A DNA stretch of 64,000 nucleotides from Streptomyces sp. NBC_00078 (GTDB lineage Bacteria > Actinomycetota > Actinomycetes > Streptomycetales > Streptomycetaceae): NCBI RefSeq assembly GCF_026343335.1, contig NZ_JAPELX010000001.1:2666001-2730000 (forward strand), given 5' to 3'. The position numbers and the translations under genes are program-made. Positions 27,185 to 36,002 of this stretch are shown in pieces (position 1 is the stretch's first letter; each line of letters opens with the position of its first letter). The notes beneath the pieces were generated by a model that saw nothing but the letters and a program-made list of their open reading frames with translations, searched no databases and was not told the DNA's origin.

Positions 27185-28420
27185 ATGCCCTGTCCCGCTC
27201 TTCCCGACGGGTTCGACTTCACCGACCCGGACCTGCTGCACCACCGTGTGCCCCTGCCGGAGTTCGCCGAGCTGCGCCGGGCCGAACCGGTGCGCTGGAT
27301 CCCGCAGTCGGCCAACCTCGCCGGCTTCCAGGACGAGGGTTACTGGGCGGTCACCCGGCACGCCGACGTCAAGTACGTCTCGACACATCCGGAGCTGTAC
27401 TCCTCGTACCTCAACACGGCGATCATCCGCTTCAACGAGCACATCGAGCGCGACGCCATCGACGCCCAGCGGCTGATCCTGCTGAACATGGACCCGCCGG
27501 AGCACACCCGGGTCCGCCAGATCGTGCAGCGCGTGTTCACTCCGCGCGCCATACGGGCGCTGGAGGAACGGCTGCGCGACCGCGCCCATGCCATCGCGCG
27601 GGAGGCCGGTGCGCGCCCCGGCCCCTTCGACTTCGTCACCGAGGTCGCCTGCGAACTGCCTTTGCAGGCCATCGCCGAGCTGATCGGCATCCCGCAGGAC
27701 GACCGGGCCAAGATCTTCGACTGGTCCAACAAGATGATCTCGTACGACGATCCGGAGTACGCGATCACCGAGGAGGTCGGCGCCGAGTCGGCGACCGAAC
27801 TCATCACCTACGCCATGAACATGGCCGCGGACCGGAAGCAGTGCCCCGCGAAGGACATCGTCACCACGCTGGTGGCGGCCGAGGACGAAGGCAACCTCAA
27901 CTCCGACGAGTTCGGGTTCTTCGTGCTGATGCTGGCCGTGGCGGGCAACGAGACCACCCGCAACGCCATCACCCACGGCATGCACGCCTTCCTCACCCAC
28001 CCCGAGCAGTGGGAGCTGTACAAGAGGGAGCGTCCGCAGACGGCGGCCGAGGAGATCGTGCGCTGGGCCACCCCGGTCAACTCCTTCCAGCGCACGGCCA
28101 CTCAGGACACCGAACTGGGCGGGAAGCTGATCAGGAAGGGCGACCGGGTCGGCATCTTCTACGCCTCCGCCAACCACGACCCCGAGGTCTTCACGGACCC
28201 GGACACCTTCGACATCACCCGCGACCCCAACCCGCACCTCGGCTTCGGCGGCGGAGGCCCGCACTACTGCCTCGGCAAGTCCCTGGCCGTCCTGGAGATC
28301 GACCTCATCTTCAACGCGATCGCCGACGCCCTGCCGAACCTCACCCTGACCGGCGACCCGAGTCGCCTGCGCTCCGCGTGGATCAACGGCGTGAAGCACC
28401 TCCGGGTCGAGGTGGCCTGA
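27185..28420 (+). CDS. cyp125: CYP125-like cytochrome P450 (steroid C26-hydroxylase type)
   Basis: The 411-residue P450 has the I-helix LAVAGNETTRNAITHG (~250-265), K-helix EEIVRWATPV, and haem loop LGFGGGGPHYCLG with Cys362. Long stretches match M. tuberculosis CYP125A1 as I remember it (CELPLQAIAELIGIPQDDR; DEFGFFVLMLAVAGNETTRN), so it probably hydroxylates the terminal side-chain carbon of sterols. Electrons could come from the ferredoxin at 10507. It is divergent from the FadA5-like thiolase with a KstR-type box between. GGAG precedes the ATG. Two strong hairpins follow the stop. Confidence 0.88.
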   Translation: MPCPALPDGFDFTDPDLLHHRVPLPEFAELRRAEPVRWIPQSANLAGFQDEGYWAVTRHADVKYVSTHPELYSSYLNTAIIRFNEHIERDAIDAQRLILLNMDPPEHTRVRQIVQRVFTPRAIRALEERLRDRAHAIAREAGARPGPFDFVTEVACELPLQAIAELIGIPQDDRAKIFDWSNKMISYDDPEYAITEEVGAESATELITYAMNMAADRKQCPAKDIVTTLVAAEDEGNLNSDEFGFFVLMLAVAGNETTRNAITHGMHAFLTHPEQWELYKRERPQTAAEEIVRWATPVNSFQRTATQDTELGGKLIRKGDRVGIFYASANHDPEVFTDPDTFDITRDPNPHLGFGGGGPHYCLGKSLAVLEIDLIFNAIADALPNLTLTGDPSRLRSAWINGVKHLRVEVA

Positions 28421-28426
28421 CACGCT

Positions 28427-28458
28427 CGGGCCGGCGGCATCCCGGCGCCGCCGGCCCG
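28427..28458 (+). terminator. Hairpin terminator after the P450
   Basis: CGGGCCGGCGGC (28427-28438) pairs perfectly with GCCGCCGGCCCG (28447-28458). Confidence 0.8.
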
Positions 28459-28474
28459 TCCCACGGAACGTCGA

Positions 28475-28515
28475 GGGAGGCAGGAACATCCCCCTACGCG
28501 CCGTTCCTGCCTCCC
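28475..28515. terminator. Second hairpin in the P450/LuxR convergent gap
   Basis: GGGAGGCAGGAAC (28475-28487) pairs with GTTCCTGCCTCCC (28503-28515). It could terminate the LuxR gene coming from the right or back up the first hairpin. The rest of the gap to 28691 shows nothing I recognise. Confidence 0.6.
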
Positions 28516-28691
28516 CCGAGGGCCGAGGCGCTCAGCTCGACCGGCGCCGGCACGGAGCACGCGGCGCGGACCTGTTCGTGGAGACCGGCTGTACCGGTCG
28601 GGTCGTCGGACACGTTTCGATGCTCGTGCCGGTGCGGGGCCGGGCGCATCGAGAGGAATGCCCATTCGGCGGCCGGGACACATGGGTGGTT

Positions 28692-30350
28692 CTACGCAGG
28701 TGTGTCTCGCTGCACGAGTCCGTGCTGGAAGGCGTAGGCGGCCGCGGCGGTGCGCGAGGTGACGTCGAGCTTGCCGAAGATGTTGCTGACGTGCCGGGCG
28801 ACGGTCTTCTCGCTGAGGACCAGCTCGGTGGCGATGGTGTGGTTGGTGTGGCCGCGGGCGATGAGCCGTACGACTTCGAGTTCGCGGGGTGAGAGCGTCG
28901 GGTGCCGGTACTCCGCACCCACGGTCAGACGCTCGACCCTTCCGATGTCCGGGACGGCGCCGAGCCGCTCGAAGACCTGCCGCGCCGCGTCCAGCTCCCA
29001 GCCGGCCGAGTCCTCGTCGCCGAGCGCCCGGCAGGCCAGCCCGATCGCCACCCCGACACGCGCGGCCTCGTACGGCACGTCCAGCTCGCGCCAGATCCGC
29101 CCGGCCTCCCGGAGCGGGGGCAGGGCCTGGCCCGCCGCGCCCTCGGCCAGCAGCACCGCTCCCTGGGCATGCCCGGCCATGGCCCGCAGGGCGGCTGCAC
29201 GGTGGACGGCGGCGATGTCCTCCAGCTCATCGGCGGCCCGGGCTGCCTCGATCGCGCCCGCCTCACCCTCCGCGAGCAGGATCTCCACCGCGGCGGGCAG
29301 CAGACGCGCCCTGCGCATCGGCTCGGTCGTCTCGGCCAGCGCCCGGCGGATCGCCGCCGTCGCCGCCTCGGCACGGCCGCGGGTCAGCCACAGGAGGGCG
29401 AGGCCGGGCTGGGCGTCCCAGCCGTGGTGGAGGGTGTCCCGGTAGGCTTGCTCCGCCTCGGTGAAGTCGCCGCGCAGGCGGTGCAGTTCGGCCAGTTGGT
29501 AGAAGGCACCGCCGGCGACCTGTCCGCCGTAGCCCGCGGTGAGCTGGGTGCAGGCCAGACGGGCCTCGCGGACGGCGTCCGGCCAGGCGCCGCCGAGCTG
29601 GAGCAGCACGACGCGGTGCACGCGGCACAGGCCGCGGTAGGCGCCGGTGAAGTCGGGCTGGGCCGCGCACCACTCGGCCAGGGCTTCGCTCCACTCCTGG
29701 GCGCGGCGCAGTTCCTGGAGGTCCTGGCAGGTGCCGATGACGACGCAGTAGATCATTCCGGTGCAGCGGGCGGTGGGCCCGCCGCCGGCGACGGCGACCA
29801 TCGCCTCGTCCAGCTCGGCGAGCCCGGCCGCCACCTGCCCGTTGCTGACCAGGGCGAGGCCCAGCGTCATCGCCGTACCGGCCGCGAGGTCGGCGTCCGC
29901 GCGGGGTGCGACGACCTCGCTCAGCCGGCGGGCGGTGTCGAGCATCTGTTCCGGCTCGCCCGCCCGGAAGTGCAGCTCGGCCTCCAGCATGAGCAGGTAG
30001 GCGCACTCCGGGCAGCCGGGATCGGTGGCCGCCAGTCGTCGTGCGCGGGCCAGCCAGGCGCCCGACCGCGCGAACTCGCCGCCCCACGCCAACGCCTTGC
30101 ACAGCCAGTACGCACACCGCAGCGCCGCCCCCACGGCCCCGGCCTCGGCATACGCGGTGTAGGCCCGCCGCAGCAGCCCCACGGCATCGTCACACCGCCC
30201 CAGCATGTCGGCGGCCTCGGCGAACAACTCGACGTCGGGGGTGTCGAGGGGGCGCTCCGCATCGGCCCGGGCGAGTACGTCGTACGCATCGGTCCAGGCC
30301 TGGGCCCGTACCGCATCCCGCCCCCGCCAGACATCCGCGTCCCAGTCCAT
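28692..30350 (-). CDS. LuxR-family regulator with TPR-like sensor region
   Basis: The 552-residue protein has a long N-terminal array of helical repeats (TPR-like; for example AEAADMLGRCDDAVGLLRRA and YQLAELHRLRGDFTEAEQAY) and a C-terminal GerE/LuxR helix-turn-helix (LSPRELEVVRLIARGHTNHT, then IATELVLSEKTVARHVSNIF). No Walker motifs remain, so it is not a full LAL regulator; it resembles the C-terminal half of one. The ATG at 30350 is six codons after an earlier ATG (30368) that is also possible. Ligand and targets are unknown. It lies convergent to the P450. Confidence 0.85.
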   Translation of the reverse strand: MDWDADVWRGRDAVRAQAWTDAYDVLARADAERPLDTPDVELFAEAADMLGRCDDAVGLLRRAYTAYAEAGAVGAALRCAYWLCKALAWGGEFARSGAWLARARRLAATDPGCPECAYLLMLEAELHFRAGEPEQMLDTARRLSEVVAPRADADLAAGTAMTLGLALVSNGQVAAGLAELDEAMVAVAGGGPTARCTGMIYCVVIGTCQDLQELRRAQEWSEALAEWCAAQPDFTGAYRGLCRVHRVVLLQLGGAWPDAVREARLACTQLTAGYGGQVAGGAFYQLAELHRLRGDFTEAEQAYRDTLHHGWDAQPGLALLWLTRGRAEAATAAIRRALAETTEPMRRARLLPAAVEILLAEGEAGAIEAARAADELEDIAAVHRAAALRAMAGHAQGAVLLAEGAAGQALPPLREAGRIWRELDVPYEAARVGVAIGLACRALGDEDSAGWELDAARQVFERLGAVPDIGRVERLTVGAEYRHPTLSPRELEVVRLIARGHTNHTIATELVLSEKTVARHVSNIFGKLDVTSRTAAAAYAFQHGLVQRDTPA

Positions 30351-30441
30351 GGCGCCTCCGCACAACATTTCACCGCGGACGGGGCGGCACTGTCATCCGC
30401 TGGGCAGGCCCGCCCGGCAGGCGCCTGGGGACGCGGGCGCC

Positions 30442-32487
30442 TCAGCCCACCGCCCGTTCCTTCTCTCCCACCGGTTCCTGGCTGGTCGCCGCCGCCATGG
30501 CCAGTTTCGCTCGTGGGCCCTGCAGGAGGTACGTGAGTCCGAAGCCGGCGCCGACGACGAGCGCGCCGCCCGCCGCGTCCAGGACCCAGTGGTTGCCCGT
30601 CGCGACGATCGCCGAGACCGTGAAGAGCGGGTGGAGCAGACCGAGTGCCTTCATCCACCACTTGGGGGCGATGACCGCGATGACGACCCCGCACCACAGC
30701 GACCAGCCGAAGTGCAGGGAGGGCATCGCCGCGTACTGGTTGGTCAGTGCCGTCAGGGTGCCGTAGTCCGGCTTGGAGAAGTCCTGGACGCCGTGGACGG
30801 TGTCGATGACGCCGAGGCCGGGCAGGAGGCGGGGCGGCGCCAGGGGGTAGAGCCAGAAGCCGACCAGGGCGAGGAGCGTGGCGAAGCCCAGCGCGGCGCG
30901 GGCCCAGCGGTAGTCGACCGGGCGGCGCCAGTAGAGGACGGCGAGGACCGTCAGCGGGACCACGAAGTGGAACGACTCGTAGTAGAAGTCGAAGAAGTCG
31001 CGCAGCCAGCCGACCTTGACCACCGCGTGGTTGACCCAGTGCTCGACGTCGATGTGCAGCCACCGCTCCAGATCCAGGATCTGGTGACCGTGGTGCTCGG
31101 CGGTCGCCCGGCCCTCCGAGTTGCTGCCGCCGGTCGCCGCCAGCCGCACCTTCTGGTAGGCGGCGTACGTGACGCGGATGAGGAGGAGCTCCAGGAGGAG
31201 GTTCGGGCGGGTCAGGACCCGGCGCAGGAACGGCAGTAGGGGGACGTGCTTGAGGCGTGCCGGGACCGCGGGCGCGTACTCGGTCGGGATCGGCGACCGG
31301 TAGTACTCCGACGTGCGGGACAGGAACGGGATCACGGTCGCGGCGAGGAGGGCCGCGAGGAGGACGACGTTGTCACGCAGGGCGTACATCTGCGACATGT
31401 TCGGCAGCATCATCCTGGCCGGCAGCGTCATCACGAGCACGACGGCGACCGGCCACACGTACCGGTCGGAGGCCCGCCTGCCGACCCGCCCTACGACCGC
31501 GAGCAGCACCCACAGCAGCTGGTGCTGCCAGGTCGTCGGGGACACCGCGATCGCCGCGCAGCCGGTGATCGCCACCGCGAGCAGCAGCTGGCCGTCACGC
31601 GCGTAACGCACCGCGCGCCGCACACCGAGCACCGCGACCGCCGTGCCCAGCGTGAAGAAGAGGACGATCTCCAGCGGGCCCTCAAGGCCGAGCCGGAGCA
31701 GCGCGCCGTGCAGGGACTGGTTGGCGAGGTCGTCGGCCTTGCCGCCGAGACCGGTGCCCGCCATGTGGTGCACCCAGTAGGTGTACGAGTCGTGCGGCAT
31801 CGCGGCCCACGCGAGCGCGGTGCACGCGACGAACGTGATCCCGGTGGACAGGGCGGCCCTGCGGCGGTCCGTGAACCACAGCAGCGGCGCGAAGAGCAGC
31901 ACGGTCGGCTGGAGCGCCGCGGCCAGACCGATCAGTACGCCGCAGGCACGCTCCCCGCGTACCGCGAAGCAGCCGACCAGCACCAGCAGGACCGGGATGA
32001 TGCTCGTCTGCCCGAGCCACAGGGCGTTGCGCACCGGCAGCGACAGCATCAGCAGGCTGACCGCGACCGGCGCGGCGAGCAGCGAGGTCCTTCTGCTCAC
32101 CGGCTGCGGCAGTGCACGGGCCACGACCAGGCCGAGCGCGACGACCAACAGCAGCGTGCCGAAGGTCCAGCCCCAGCCGAGGGCCTGCTCGGCGGCCCTG
32201 GTGAGCGGCTTGAGGACGAGACCGCCGAACGGTGTGCCGGTGAACTGCGTCGAGTCGTAGAGCGAACCCTTCACATGCAGGACGCCGTTCGGGCCGACCC
32301 AGGTCTCCAGATCGGTCAGCCGCTCACCCCTCGGCGTACTGAGGACGACGGCCACCTGTCGTACGGCGAGGACCGCCGCGACCAGCCACAGCCCCAGGCG
32401 CGCCACACGCAGGCGTCCCCCGACCGCTCCGACGGCCATCGCCCCGAAGGCCTTCGCCGGTCGCCCGCTGTGCTCCACGTTCGCCAC
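30442..32487 (-). CDS. Bifunctional GT87 glycosyltransferase / PAP2 phosphatase membrane protein
   Basis: The 681-residue protein has an N-terminal multi-helix GT87-type half (PSTTWQH-like SPTTWQHQLLWVLLA; polyprenyl-mannose-dependent alpha-mannosyltransferase family). From ~residue 470 comes a PAP2/inositol-phosphorylceramide-synthase-like half with AAMPSLHFGWSLW and SAIVATGNHWVLDAAGG, which carry the catalytic His residues. One chain could thus transfer a sugar from a polyprenyl carrier and then handle a lipid phosphate. The start is the GTG at 32487, preceded by GGGAGG; the frame is open much further upstream, but that part is not protein-like. Exact lipid unknown. Confidence 0.82.
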   Translation of the reverse strand: MANVEHSGRPAKAFGAMAVGAVGGRLRVARLGLWLVAAVLAVRQVAVVLSTPRGERLTDLETWVGPNGVLHVKGSLYDSTQFTGTPFGGLVLKPLTRAAEQALGWGWTFGTLLLVVALGLVVARALPQPVSRRTSLLAAPVAVSLLMLSLPVRNALWLGQTSIIPVLLVLVGCFAVRGERACGVLIGLAAALQPTVLLFAPLLWFTDRRRAALSTGITFVACTALAWAAMPHDSYTYWVHHMAGTGLGGKADDLANQSLHGALLRLGLEGPLEIVLFFTLGTAVAVLGVRRAVRYARDGQLLLAVAITGCAAIAVSPTTWQHQLLWVLLAVVGRVGRRASDRYVWPVAVVLVMTLPARMMLPNMSQMYALRDNVVLLAALLAATVIPFLSRTSEYYRSPIPTEYAPAVPARLKHVPLLPFLRRVLTRPNLLLELLLIRVTYAAYQKVRLAATGGSNSEGRATAEHHGHQILDLERWLHIDVEHWVNHAVVKVGWLRDFFDFYYESFHFVVPLTVLAVLYWRRPVDYRWARAALGFATLLALVGFWLYPLAPPRLLPGLGVIDTVHGVQDFSKPDYGTLTALTNQYAAMPSLHFGWSLWCGVVIAVIAPKWWMKALGLLHPLFTVSAIVATGNHWVLDAAGGALVVGAGFGLTYLLQGPRAKLAMAAATSQEPVGEKERAVG

Positions 32488-32847
32488 GCCCCGTCGGCCT
32501 CCCGCCCCGTCGTCCGGATGCGCACCCCATGGTTCGCACCGCCCCCGGAGAGAGACGCCGGCTACCCCTGCTTCACCTGACGTCCGTTCCCCTTTTGTCT
32601 GGATGACGATAGTGCGCCGGGGGTCCGGTTGCCTCCGCGGGGCGCGAGATGGATCACAACGGAAGCCGGCGAGAACCGTTTTCGAGCGGGCATAAGAGCC
32701 TGTACACGCGGTGTTCACATGCACTGCGCAACGACTTGAGTGCGATCCGTGAGGGCGACACGTGCCCTTATGGTCGCTTTTCGGCCCACCGTCACCGCCG
32801 CCGCGGGCCGCGTCCCTGTCCCCGTCGAAAGGTAGGCGAGCGAAGTC
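32488..32847. other. Divergent intergenic region (GT87-PAP2 / ProP-type transporter)
   Basis: About 360 bases with no gene. It should contain two divergent promoters. I see no riboswitch, repeat or clear operator; GTGTTCACATGCACTGC (32710-32726) contains a weak GTTCACATGCAC-like inverted motif only. Confidence 0.5.
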
Positions 32848-34233
32848 TTGGCGTCCGCCACATTCACCGCTCCCCCCGTACGCGCCGGCACCTCCACCTC
32901 CGCCCGGCCGGTCACCACCACCGACCCCGCTCTCGTCCGCCGCGCCGTGAAGGCCGCCGCGCTGGGCAACGCGATGGAGTGGTTCGACTTCGGTGTCTAC
33001 AGCTACATCGCGGTGACGCTGGGCAAGGTCTTCTTCCCGTCCGGCAACCCCACCGCCCAGCTCCTGTCGACGTTCGGCGCCTTCGCCGCGGCCTTCCTTG
33101 TCCGCCCCGTCGGCGGCATGGTCTTCGGCCCGCTCGGCGACCGGATCGGCCGCCAGAAGGTCCTCGCGGTGACGATGATCATGATGGCGGCGGGCACCTT
33201 CGCGATCGGCCTGATCCCGTCGTACGCCACGATCGGCGTCGGCGCCCCGCTGCTGCTGCTCCTGGCGCGTCTCGTCCAGGGGTTCTCGACCGGCGGTGAG
33301 TACGCCGGCGCCTCGACCTTCATCGCCGAGTACGCGCCGGACAAGCGGCGCGGCTTCCTGGGCAGCTGGCTGGAGTTCGGCACGCTGGCCGGCTACGTCG
33401 GCGGCGCGGGCCTGGTCACCCTGATGACCGCGCTGCTGTCCGCCGACGACCTGCTGTCCTGGGGCTGGCGCATCCCGTTCATGATCGCGGGTCCGATGGG
33501 CATCATCGGCCTGTATCTGCGGATGCGGCTGGAGGAGACCCCGGCCTTCGCGGCGGAGGTCGAGAAGGCGGAGGCCGGCCGCCCGAAGGCCCCGCTGCGC
33601 GAGATGATCACCGGCCAGTGGCGCGCGCTGCTGCTGTGCATGGGCCTGGTCCTGGTCTTCAACGTCACCGACTACATGCTGCTGTCGTACATGCCGAGCT
33701 ACCTGACCGGTGAGCTCAAGTACGACGAGACGCACGGTCTGCTCGTGGTGCTCGGCGTGATGGTGCTGATGATGGTCGTCCAGCCCTTCGCGGGCGCCCT
33801 GACCGACCGAATCGGCCGCCGCCCGGTGATCGCGGCGGGCTGCGCGGGCTTCCTGTTCCTCTCCGTCCCGGCGATCCTGCTGATCCGCCAGGGCAGCCTG
33901 GCGGCGGTCGCGCTGGGCATGGGGGCGCTGGGTCTGCTCCTGGTCTGCTTCACGGCCGCGATGCCCTCGGCCCTCCCGGCCCTGTTCCCGACCCGGGTCC
34001 GCTACGGCTCCCTGTCGATCGGCTTCAACGTGTCGGTGTCCCTGTTCGGCGGCACGACCCCGCTGGTGGTCACGGCCCTGATCGGCGCGACCGGCAACAT
34101 GATGATGCCCGCGTACTACATGATGGCGGCGGCGGTCGTCGGCGGTGCCGCGGTGTGGTTCATGGCCGAGTCCGCGGGCAAGCCCCTGCCGGGGTCGGCG
34201 CCCGCGGTGGAGGCTCCCGCGAGGCAGAAGTAG
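32848..34233 (+). CDS. MFS metabolite:H+ symporter (ProP-like)
   Basis: The 461-residue transporter has 12 predicted helices and the MHS-family signatures: ALGNAMEWFDFGVYSYIAV near the start, RPVGGMVFGPLGDRIGRQKV in loop 2-3, and LARLVQGFSTGGEYAGASTF. These mark it as a ProP (proline/glycine betaine) or related organic-acid symporter. The start appears to be a TTG at 32848, 12 bases after AGGTAGGCG; I see no better ATG or GTG before the first helix. Its C-terminal tail is short, without the osmosensing coiled coil of E. coli ProP. Substrate unproven. Confidence 0.86.
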   Translation: MASATFTAPPVRAGTSTSARPVTTTDPALVRRAVKAAALGNAMEWFDFGVYSYIAVTLGKVFFPSGNPTAQLLSTFGAFAAAFLVRPVGGMVFGPLGDRIGRQKVLAVTMIMMAAGTFAIGLIPSYATIGVGAPLLLLLARLVQGFSTGGEYAGASTFIAEYAPDKRRGFLGSWLEFGTLAGYVGGAGLVTLMTALLSADDLLSWGWRIPFMIAGPMGIIGLYLRMRLEETPAFAAEVEKAEAGRPKAPLREMITGQWRALLLCMGLVLVFNVTDYMLLSYMPSYLTGELKYDETHGLLVVLGVMVLMMVVQPFAGALTDRIGRRPVIAAGCAGFLFLSVPAILLIRQGSLAAVALGMGALGLLLVCFTAAMPSALPALFPTRVRYGSLSIGFNVSVSLFGGTTPLVVTALIGATGNMMMPAYYMMAAAVVGGAAVWFMAESAGKPLPGSAPAVEAPARQK

Positions 34234-34355
34234 AGACGCAGAAGTAGCAGCGTCCGAAGCCCTGCGCTCGGAACCGGCGCATACTCGAAATCGTTTACCC
34301 GACTGGCTGACGCCCTGTCGGCAGCGTTGACGAGCCCTATGAAAGGCGTAGGTGA

Positions 34356-35027
34356 ATGAGCGAGTCGCAGCTCTGGGACGACGTGGACGACTACTTCACC
34401 ACCCAGCTCTCGCCGAACGACGAAGCACTGCAGGCCGCCTTGCGCGACAGCGAGGCGGCCGAGCTGCCGTCCATCGCCGTCAGCCCACCCCAGGGCAAGT
34501 TCCTGCAGCTCCTCGCCCAGATCCAGGGCGCCCGCACCATCCTCGAGATCGGCACCCTCGGCGGCTACAGCACCATCTGGCTGGCCCGCGCTCTGCCCGA
34601 GGACGGCCGTCTGGTCTCCCTCGAATACAGCGCCAAGCACGCCGAGGTCGCCACCCGCAATATCGCGCGCGCGGAGCTGGACCGGATCGTCGAGGTCCGG
34701 GTGGGCCCGGCCCTGGAGTCGCTGCCCAAACTGGCCGACGAGAACCCGGCACCCTTCGACCTGGTCTTCATCGACGCCGACAAGGCCAACAACCCGCGCT
34801 ACGTGGAGTGGGCGCTCAGGCTCACAAGCGCGGGCAGCCTGATCGTCGTGGACAACGTCGTACGAGCAGGCCGGGTCGCCGATGCGGACAGCACGTCGCC
34901 CGACGTGCTGGGCAGCCGCGCCGCCGTCGAACTGATCGCCTCGCACCCGAGGTTGAGCGGCACGGCGATCCAGACGGTGGGCAGCAAGGGCCACGACGGC
35001 TTCGCACTCGCGCGCGTGCTGGCGTAG
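34356..35027 (+). CDS. O-methyltransferase (catechol/caffeoyl-CoA OMT type)
   Basis: The 223-residue protein has the class I OMT pattern: ILEIGTLGGYSTIWLARALP (~50-69), LVSLEYSAKHAEVA, and the metal-binding region DLVFIDADKANN (~123-134), followed by SLIVVDNVVRAG. Members of this family methylate catechol-like hydroxyls with a divalent cation. The substrate is unknown. GAAAGG lies upstream of the ATG. It is followed by a long perfect palindrome that probably ends transcription from both sides. Confidence 0.88.
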   Translation: MSESQLWDDVDDYFTTQLSPNDEALQAALRDSEAAELPSIAVSPPQGKFLQLLAQIQGARTILEIGTLGGYSTIWLARALPEDGRLVSLEYSAKHAEVATRNIARAELDRIVEVRVGPALESLPKLADENPAPFDLVFIDADKANNPRYVEWALRLTSAGSLIVVDNVVRAGRVADADSTSPDVLGSRAAVELIASHPRLSGTAIQTVGSKGHDGFALARVLA

Positions 35028-35044
35028 CCCCTGCCCACCGAGAA

Positions 35045-35086
35045 CCCGTGTTCTGAGCGGAACCCGGGTTCCGCTCAGAACACGGG
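35045..35086. terminator. 42-bp perfect palindrome, bidirectional terminator
   Basis: The arms 35045-35065 and 35066-35086 are exact reverse complements with no unpaired spacer (the centre reads AACCCGGGTT). The palindrome lies in the 65-base gap between two convergent genes. Confidence 0.85.
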
Positions 35087-35092
35087 CTCCGC

Positions 35093-35485
35093 TCAGAACT
35101 CGTGGTAGAAGCCGACGTTGACGCTGCGCGGGGCGGTGCGGTCCAGGACGACGATCTCGCCGTTGCCGCCCCTCGGCAGCGGCACGGTCCCGCCGTAGAC
35201 GAGCGGCTGCGCGTACTCGCCGACGATCAGCCGGACCTCGGAGGACGGGTCCTCCTGCGAGCCGCGCAGCCAGGTGACCTGCCAGGTCCCCTCCGGGCCG
35301 CACAGGAACTCCAGGTGGACCCGGGAGATGAACAGCCAGTCGTCGGGCGTCACAAGACGGCACACGGATTTGTCACGCCCCACCCGCAGCATGGCGCCTG
35401 GCTCACTGGGTGCGTCGGCCATGAGCATGCCGGCCGTGGCCCCCTCTTCCGCCCCGGAGACGGTGGCCATGGTCAGTTCGAGCAC
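35093..35485 (-). CDS. FHA-domain protein
   Basis: The 130-residue protein has the forkhead-associated signature: LRVGRDKSVCRL (~40-51), then WLFISRVHLEF (~58-68), matching GR-S-SRxH, and later VNVGFYHEF. FHA domains bind phosphothreonine peptides, often on Ser/Thr kinase targets. I chose the GTG at 35485 because GAGGAG precedes it and the upstream open frame crosses the divergent promoter. No kinase gene is adjacent. It is convergent with the O-methyltransferase. Confidence 0.78.
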   Translation of the reverse strand: MLELTMATVSGAEEGATAGMLMADAPSEPGAMLRVGRDKSVCRLVTPDDWLFISRVHLEFLCGPEGTWQVTWLRGSQEDPSSEVRLIVGEYAQPLVYGGTVPLPRGGNGEIVVLDRTAPRSVNVGFYHEF

Positions 35486-35566
35486 GCGCTGCTCCTCTTG
35501 AAGTGTCCGTACACAGCGGGCGCATGATAAATCGCCCGGCGGTGCCGCGTCCGGCACACTGGACTC

Positions 35567-35995
35567 ATGACCGAGCGAAAGCCACCGGGTGTCCCGTTCG
35601 AGTCCTGGGTCGAGAAGCAGATCCGTGACGCCGAGCGGCGCGGAGAGTTCGCCCAACTGCCGGGGGCGGGCAAGCCGTTCCCGTCCGGTTCCGACACCTC
35701 GTACGACGAACTGTGGTGGATCAAGCAGAAGATGGCGCGCGAAGGCCTCTCCGTGCTGCCGCCGACGCTCGCCCTGCGCAAGGAGGCCGAGGACGCGCTC
35801 GCGGCGGCGTACGCGGCACCCTCGGAGCGGATCGCACGGAAGATCATCACCGAGGTCAACGTCAAGATCCGCGACATGATGTTCAAGCCGCCGCCCGGCC
35901 CCCCGCTCGGTATGAAGCCGTACGACGTCGAAGAGGTCGTACGCGAGTGGCGGGGGCGCCGGACGGCGGCGGGCGGGTCGGAGTCGGCCCTGTAG
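35567..35995 (+). CDS. DUF1992 (DnaJ-like) family protein
   Basis: The 142-residue protein begins with the DUF1992 signature: VEKQIRDAERRGEFAQLPGA, then GKPFPSGSDTSYDELWWIKQ, and ends IRDMMFKPPPGPPLGMKPYD. The family is related to a DnaJ homologue subfamily and is widespread. Its function is unsettled, and cytosolic chaperone-adapter roles have been proposed. It is divergent from the FHA gene, sharing ~80 bases of promoter. Confidence 0.85.
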   Translation: MTERKPPGVPFESWVEKQIRDAERRGEFAQLPGAGKPFPSGSDTSYDELWWIKQKMAREGLSVLPPTLALRKEAEDALAAAYAAPSERIARKIITEVNVKIRDMMFKPPPGPPLGMKPYDVEEVVREWRGRRTAAGGSESAL

Positions 35996-36002
35996 GAGCC
36001 GG

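Noticed and set aside
30442..33735. Extending the GT87-PAP2 protein to 1,097 residues
   Set aside because: The extra N-terminal part is antisense to the ProP-type transporter and not protein-like; GTG at 32487 with GGGAGG fits.
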